The notes beneath the pieces were generated by a model. The model saw only the letters and a program-made list of their open reading frames with translations. It was not told the origin of the DNA and did not search any database. This document shows positions 15,230 through 18,427 of a stretch of DNA of 18,427 bases, piece after piece. Both the position numbers and the translations under genes were made by a program. The DNA is from Oscillospiraceae bacterium (lineage in GTDB: Bacteria > Bacillota_A > Clostridia > Oscillospirales > Oscillospiraceae), in NCBI GenBank assembly GCA_017549325.1, contig JAFYVA010000022.1, forward strand, positions 1 through 18,427. The letters run 5' to 3'. How positions within the stretch are numbered: position 1 is the stretch's first letter; every line of letters starts with the position of its first letter.

Positions 15230-15320
15230 CGTTTAGTTTTGTACCTCCAGACACATCACTCCGCGGGCTAACCCCCTGACGGGAGCACCGACCCACAGTC
15301 CGTGCCTGTGCGGATTCACC
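15230..15320 (-). ncRNA. Structured rpsB mRNA leader, candidate S2 autoregulatory element
   Basis: Between the predicted start (about 15320) and the rpsB ribosome site lies a GC-rich leader that can fold. GCACGGAC (15305-15298) pairs with GTCGGTGC (15292-15285) with one mismatch. CTCC with GGAG (15285-15282, 15262-15259) encloses GGG/CCC (15274-15272, 15267-15265). CACAG with CTGTG (15310-15306, 15298-15294) is an alternative pairing with part of the first stem. No coding frame is evident. Ribosomal protein genes often carry such leaders for feedback control; identity with a described rpsB leader class was not tested. Confidence 0.5.
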
Positions 15321-15325
15321 GAAGT

Positions 15326-15354
15326 ATAATACCATAAGTATAAACGGAATGCAA
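15326..15354 (-). promoter_or_regulatory. rpsB promoter with extended -10
   Basis: TTGCAT (15354-15349), a 17-nt spacer and TATTAT (15331-15326) form a sigma-A type promoter on the minus strand. A TG one base before the -10 (TGG-TATTAT) gives an extended -10. It fires just after the ylmC stop codon and would give a leader of about 110 nt. Confidence 0.75.
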
Positions 15355-15375
15355 GCAAAACTTTCCTTATTTTTC

Positions 15376-15660
15376 TTAAAATCTTCGTCTTTTTTGCCCT
15401 TTTTGCCCGCCCTCCGGCCTGCGGAAGGGCTTGTCGACCAAAATGATGTCGTCGCCGAAGCGCTGGATGCAGTCCCAGGGGATGTAATAGTCCTCTCCTC
15501 TGCCAAACAGACCGAAGAATCGGCAGGGGCCATAGACGATGAGCGCCTTGACCGAACCCTCCGGCAGACACAGCTCGATATCCCCCACAAAGCCCAAACG
15601 GCATCCGTCGCAGAGGTTGATGACCTCCTTGCGGCGAAATTGCGAAAATTTTACCACCAT
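15376..15660 (-). CDS. YlmC/YmxH-family sporulation protein (PRC-barrel)
   Basis: This 94-residue basic small protein begins VVKFSQFRRKEVINLCDG and continues with RLGFVGDIELCLPEG, a pattern typical of the YlmC/YmxH PRC-barrel family of spore-formers. FGRGEDYYIPWDCIQRFGDDIILV follows in two strands. The C-terminus is Gly/Lys/Arg-rich and probably disordered or nucleic-acid-binding. Its function is unknown; relatives are expressed during sporulation in Bacillus. ATG 15660 has GAGGTG six bases upstream; a GTG at 15669 overlaps that site and is less likely. It is divergent from sigG, which in Bacillus also lies near ylmC, consistent with a conserved sporulation neighbourhood. Confidence 0.85.
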   Translation of the reverse strand: MVVKFSQFRRKEVINLCDGCRLGFVGDIELCLPEGSVKALIVYGPCRFFGLFGRGEDYYIPWDCIQRFGDDIILVDKPFRRPEGGQKGQKRRRF

Positions 15661-15795
15661 AGTTCCCACCTCGCCCTATTGTATGACGGTGCTCCGTTGT
15701 CCCATTCCGTCGATTCACAGGTCTTTTCGCCTAAGAGAATAAGCCACCTTCGCCGCGGAGATACTTTCCTCAAACAAAGGATGGAGGCACGGACA

Positions 15796-16566
15796 ATGCG
15801 GGGCAAGGTGGAGATCTGCGGCATCAATACAGCGGAGCTGAAGGTACTGAAAAACGACGAGATGGTAGCGCTTTTGCAGCGGCTGCGGCAGGACGACGAA
15901 TCGGCGCGCGAGGAGCTGATCTGCGGAAACCTGCGCCTTGTGCTGGCGGTGATCCAGCGGTTTTCGGGGCGGGGCGAGAATGTGGACGACCTGTTTCAAG
16001 TGGGGTGCATCGGATTGATGAAGGCCATCGACAATTTCGACATCAGCCAGAACGTCCGATTCTCCACCTACGGCGTGCCCATGATTATGGGGGAGATCCG
16101 CCGCTATCTCCGCGACAACAGCGCCATCCGCGTCAGCCGCAGTCTGCGGGACACCGCCTATCGGGTGCTGCAGGCGCGGGAGACGCTGATGGCGGAGGAT
16201 CAGCACGAGCCATCGGTGGAGCAGATCGCCCGATATCTGGGGCTTCCACGGGAGGAGGTGGTGGTCGCCATGGATGCGGTGGTGGATCCCATCAGCCTCT
16301 ACGAACCCCTGTACGATCAGGCGGGCGACACCGTCTGCGTCATGGATCAGGTGAAGGATACCGCCAATACCGACGAGCACTGGCTGGATCGCCTATCGCT
16401 GAAGGAGGCCATCGGGAAACTGGACGCGCGGCAGCGGAAAATTTTGGCCATGCGGTTCTATCAGGGCAAGACCCAGATGGAGACGGCGGCGGAGATCGGC
16501 ATTTCGCAGGCGCAGGTGAGCCGCTTGGAGAAGGGCGCCATCGCGTGTATCAAGCGGGAGATGTGA
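15796..16566 (+). CDS. sigG: Sporulation sigma factor SigG
   Basis: This 256-residue RNA polymerase sigma factor directs late forespore transcription (spore coat-proximal, SASP and germination genes). The diagnostic N-terminus KVEICGINTAELKVLKNDEM matches SigG rather than SigF. Region 2 follows with DDLFQVGCIGLMKAIDNFD and FSTYGVPMIMGEIRRYLRD. Region 3 is RVSRSLRDTAYR onward, and the region 4 helix-turn-helix is QGKTQMETAAEIGISQAQVSRLE. ATG 15796 is preceded by GGAGG eight bases upstream. The ATG at 15781 has no usable ribosome site, and the long upstream frame is not homologous. It stands alone here, apart from the spoIIG genes that precede it in Bacillus, at least within the window, and is divergent from ylmC. 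A shared bidirectional terminator follows directly. Confidence 0.97.
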   Translation: MRGKVEICGINTAELKVLKNDEMVALLQRLRQDDESAREELICGNLRLVLAVIQRFSGRGENVDDLFQVGCIGLMKAIDNFDISQNVRFSTYGVPMIMGEIRRYLRDNSAIRVSRSLRDTAYRVLQARETLMAEDQHEPSVEQIARYLGLPREEVVVAMDAVVDPISLYEPLYDQAGDTVCVMDQVKDTANTDEHWLDRLSLKEAIGKLDARQRKILAMRFYQGKTQMETAAEIGISQAQVSRLEKGAIACIKREM

Positions 16567-16568
16567 GC

Positions 16569-16604
16569 AAAAAAAGAAACGCCCTCGCGGGCGTTTCTTT
16601 TTTT
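16569..16604. terminator. Bidirectional terminator between sigG and rubrerythrin
   Basis: A stem of about 16 bp (AAAAAAAGAAACGCCC and its complement) with a TCGC loop is flanked by A- and T-runs on both sides. It starts 2 nt after the sigG stop and lies 9 nt from the rubrerythrin stop, so it can serve both convergent genes. Confidence 0.92.
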
Positions 16605-16613
16605 GTGTATCTC

Positions 16614-17150
16614 TTAATAGTTCTCGGCGTGGATCTCGAAGTAAGCCTGAGGATGGTTGCAGGTGGGGCAGATCTGGGGGGCAGCGGTGCCCACCACGAT
16701 GTGACCGCAGTTGCGGCACTCCCAAACCTTGACCTCGCTCTTGGCGAAGACCTCGGCCATCTCCACATTCTTCAGCAGGGCGCGATAGCGCTCTTCGTGA
16801 TGCTTCTCAACGGCAGCCACCATGCGGAAACGGGCGGCCAGCTCGGGGAAACCCTCCTCCTCGGCGGTCTTGGCAAAGCCGTCGTACATATCGGTCCACT
16901 CGTAGTTCTCACCCTCGGCGGCGGAGAGCAGATTCTCGGCGGTGTCGCCCAGCAGGCCCAGCTCCTTGAACCACAGCTTGGCGTGCTCCTTCTCGTTATC
17001 GGCGGTCTTCAGAAACAGTGCAGAAATCTGCTCAAAGCCCTGCTTCTTGGCAACGGATGCAAAATAGGTATACTTGTTGCGAGCCTCGGACTCACCGGCA
17101 AAGGCGGTCATCAGGTTCTTCTCGGTCTGCGTACCGGCGTATTTGGACAT
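16614..17150 (-). CDS. rbr: Rubrerythrin
   Basis: This 178-residue non-haem iron protein reduces hydrogen peroxide in anaerobes using electrons from rubredoxin-type donors. The diiron helix bundle shows [13 protein letters not shown], then NEKEHAK and later EKHHEERY, which supply the Glu/His ligands. The C-terminal rubredoxin domain has the four cysteines in CRNC and CPTC (145, 148, 161, 164 counting from MSKYAG), in the order [12 protein letters not shown] and [15 protein letters not shown] 17150 has AGGAGG eight bases upstream. ATG 17156 is too close to that site, so MSKYAG is the better start. It is a single-gene unit with its own promoter, back to back with metK. It indicates an anaerobe exposed to intermittent oxidative stress. 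Confidence 0.97.
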   Translation of the reverse strand: MSKYAGTQTEKNLMTAFAGESEARNKYTYFASVAKKQGFEQISALFLKTADNEKEHAKLWFKELGLLGDTAENLLSAAEGENYEWTDMYDGFAKTAEEEGFPELAARFRMVAAVEKHHEERYRALLKNVEMAEVFAKSEVKVWECRNCGHIVVGTAAPQICPTCNHPQAYFEIHAENY

Positions 17151-17200
17151 ATTCATTTCCTCCTGAAGTTAAGAATTGGTAAATGCTTTTGGATAGTTTT

Positions 17201-17228
17201 ATTATATCCTTTTCCTCCAATTTCACAA
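17201..17228 (-). promoter_or_regulatory. Rubrerythrin promoter
   Basis: On the minus strand a perfect TATAAT (17206-17201) lies 16 nt after TTGTGA (17228-17223), which matches four of the six -35 bases. The predicted start lies about 45 nt before ATG 17150. No clear peroxide-regulator (PerR) palindrome was identified by eye. Confidence 0.7.
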
Positions 17229-17268
17229 GATGCTTTTGCAACATTTTTAAAAAATTTCAAAAACACTA

Positions 17269-17296
17269 TTGACAATTTGAATAAATCTGCTAGAAT
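17269..17296 (+). promoter_or_regulatory. metK promoter with perfect -35 and extended -10
   Basis: A consensus TTGACA (17269-17274) is followed after 16 nt by TAGAAT (17291-17296), with TGC immediately before it giving an extended -10. The predicted start is near 17303, about 25 nt before the SAM-I aptamer. This strong promoter would be held in check by the riboswitch. Confidence 0.82.
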
Positions 17297-17327
17297 AATT
17301 TCAGCAAATTTCCCAAAAATTGAATCC

Positions 17328-17419
17328 CCTTATCAAGAGTGGCGGAGGGATCGGCCCGATGAAACCACGGCAACCTGTTTTTCAAGGTGCCAAATCCGAC
17401 GATGAATCGAAAGATGAGG
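17328..17419 (+). ncRNA. SAM-I (S-box) riboswitch aptamer
   Basis: The aptamer shows the S-box core. The P1 strand CCTTATC (17328-17334) pairs with GATGAGG (17413-17419) through one G-U pair. AAGAGTGGCGGAGGGA follows, with the kink-turn region, then GATGAAACCACGGCAACC and AGGTGCCAAATCC in the P3/P4 parts. It binds S-adenosylmethionine; in the bound state P1 forms and the downstream terminator is allowed. Sitting directly upstream of metK, it gives product feedback on SAM synthesis. Recognition is by conserved sequence and pairing; a covariance-model score was not run. Confidence 0.95.
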
Positions 17420-17437
17420 AACAGCAAGAAAAATTGC

Positions 17438-17470
17438 AGCACTCTGTCGGTTCAGGCAGAGCGCTTTTTT
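17438..17470 (+). terminator. Riboswitch-controlled intrinsic terminator before metK
   Basis: GCACTCTG (17439-17446) pairs with CAGAGCGC (17457-17464) with one A-C mismatch, extended by T-G and C-G pairs around a 6-nt loop. It is followed by TTTTTT (17465-17470). The position, 19 nt after the aptamer, fits the expression platform of an OFF-type S-box. Confidence 0.88.
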
Positions 17471-17532
17471 ATTGCATTCCGCAACCGTACCGCCCAAGGG
17501 CGGCAGAAGAAAAAGAAAAGGAGAACAACACT

Positions 17533-18427
17533 ATGGCAAAGCATCTGTTTACTTCCGAGTCCGTTACCGAAGGACATCCCGATAAGATCTGCGACCAGAT
17601 CAGCGACGCCGTTCTGGACGCCATCTTCGCTCAGGATCCCAATGGCCGCGTGGCCTGCGAGACCACCGCTACCACGGGTCTGATCCACATCATGGGTGAG
17701 ATCACCACCTCCTGCTATGTGGACATCGCCAAGATCGCCCGCGATGTGGTGCGCGACATCGGCTATGACCGCGCCAAGTATGGCTTCGACTGCAATACCT
17801 GCGGCGTGATCCTGTCCATCGACGAGCAGTCCGGCGACATCGCCCTGGGCGTGGACAAGTCTCTGGAGGCCAAGGCCAACGGTGACGACGAGCTGGACAA
17901 CGGTGCCGGCGATCAGGGCATGATGTTCGGCTACGCCTGCGATGAGACCCCCGAGCTGATGCCTCTGGCCATCTCCCTGTCCCACAAGATGGCCAAGCGC
18001 CTGACCGATGTGCGCAAGCAGGGTCTGCTGACCTATCTGCGTCCCGACGGCAAGACGCAGGTCACCGTGGAATATGATGGCAGCGGCAAGCCCGCCCGCG
18101 TGGATACCGTGGTGGTCTCCACCCAGCATGCCGCCGAGGTGGAGCTGGAGCAGATCCGCAAGGACATCATCGAGCTGGTCATCCGTCCCACCGTCCCCGC
18201 TGAGCTGCTGGACGAGAACACCAAGTTTTATGTCAACCCCACCGGCCGCTTCGTCATCGGCGGTCCTCAGGGTGACAGCGGTCTGACTGGCCGTAAGATC
18301 ATCGTCGATACCTACGGCGGCAGCGCGCCTCACGGCGGCAGCGCTTTCTCCGGAAAGGATCCGACGAAGGTCGACCGCTCCGCTGCGTACGCCGCCCGCT
18401 GGGCCGCCAAGAACGTGGTCGCCGCCG
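17533..18427 (+). CDS. metK: S-adenosylmethionine synthetase, 3' end cut by window edge
   Basis: The first 298 residues of MetK, which makes S-adenosylmethionine from methionine and ATP as a cytosolic homotetramer, are present. Conserved blocks are [20 protein letters not shown] at the N-terminus, the signature [12 protein letters not shown] (124-135), and [16 protein letters not shown]. The catalytic lysine region follows as [16 protein letters not shown] (268-283). In the last block the third glycine expected in GGGAFSxKD is serine (S270), and the preceding segment reads [12 protein letters not shown] 17533 is preceded by AAAGGAG at about nine bases. Transcription starts from the strong promoter about 230 nt upstream and is controlled by the SAM-I riboswitch. 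The remaining C-terminal part (about 100 residues in the family) lies outside the window. Confidence 0.97.
   Translation, partial: MAKHLFTSESVTEGHPDKICDQISDAVLDAIFAQDPNGRVACETTATTGLIHIMGEITTSCYVDIAKIARDVVRDIGYDRAKYGFDCNTCGVILSIDEQSGDIALGVDKSLEAKANGDDELDNGAGDQGMMFGYACDETPELMPLAISLSHKMAKRLTDVRKQGLLTYLRPDGKTQVTVEYDGSGKPARVDTVVVSTQHAAEVELEQIRKDIIELVIRPTVPAELLDENTKFYVNPTGRFVIGGPQGDSGLTGRKIIVDTYGGSAPHGGSAFSGKDPTKVDRSAAYAARWAAKNVVAA

Noticed and set aside
15678..15685. CATACAAT on the minus strand, resembling a sigma-E -10 for ylmC
   Set aside because: It is only about 18 nt from the ATG, so the start would fall at the ribosome site; no matching -35 was found upstream.
15681..15709. GTATG and CATTCCG, 17 nt apart, as a sigma-G type promoter for sigG
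   Set aside because: The -35 fits, but the -10 lacks the expected final TA, so the match is too weak to annotate.
1..18427. Phage, transposon, CRISPR, toxin-antitoxin or biosynthetic cluster
   Set aside because: No integrase, transposase, repeat-spacer array or clustered pathway enzymes were found; nearly all genes belong to conserved core families.

Overview
The window looks like a moderately GC-rich, anaerobic, endospore-forming Clostridia chromosome, most likely Oscillospiraceae/Ruminococcaceae of the gut type. The evidence is an IspH–ribosomal protein S1 fusion, a sporulation sigma factor (SigG), GerW/YtfJ and YlmC/YmxH sporulation proteins, a rubrerythrin, a SAM-I riboswitch on metK, and strong AGGAGG-type ribosome binding sites. 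The taxonomic placement is inferred from gene content and order; no search was run.

Layout. (1) Positions 1-9798, minus strand: one compact run of twelve genes with gaps of 1-51 nt or overlaps of 4-8 nt. In transcription order they are site-2 protease, scpA, scpB, a DUF2953 membrane protein, ytfJ/gerW, a short D-Ala-D-Ala carboxypeptidase, a 16S/23S-type pseudouridine synthase, an RpiR-family regulator, a HI0933/BaiN-like flavoprotein, cmk, plsC and ispH-rpsA, which runs off the left edge. A probable promoter lies at 9837-9865. The run links chromosome segregation, envelope and spore maturation, nucleotide and lipid precursors, isoprenoid synthesis and translation. (2) Positions 9799-10404: a divergent 58-codon membrane-peptide gene and two strong terminators. 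(3) Positions 10405-13320, minus: a 907-residue secreted beta-helix surface protein with a Thr/Pro linker, a C-terminal membrane anchor, its own promoter and a leader carrying two hairpins. (4) Positions 13404-15660, minus: ylmC, rpsB and tsf. rpsB has its own extended -10 promoter and a structured leader, and an intrinsic terminator lies between rpsB and tsf. (5) Positions 15796-16566, plus: sigG, divergent from ylmC and ending in a terminator shared with the convergent rubrerythrin gene. (6) Positions 17201-18427: back-to-back promoters for rubrerythrin (minus) and metK (plus), with a complete SAM-I riboswitch and terminator ahead of metK, which is cut by the right edge.

Most of the window is conserved core genome. 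I see no mobile element, CRISPR array, tRNA or rRNA, and no convincing new multi-gene system. The parts worth a second look are regulatory or lineage-specific: an internal ribosome binding site in ispH-rpsA, a hairpin that encloses the carboxypeptidase start site, the leader and anchor of the beta-helix protein, the 58-residue membrane peptide, the rpsB leader and rpsB-tsf terminator, and a serine substitution in a MetK signature motif.
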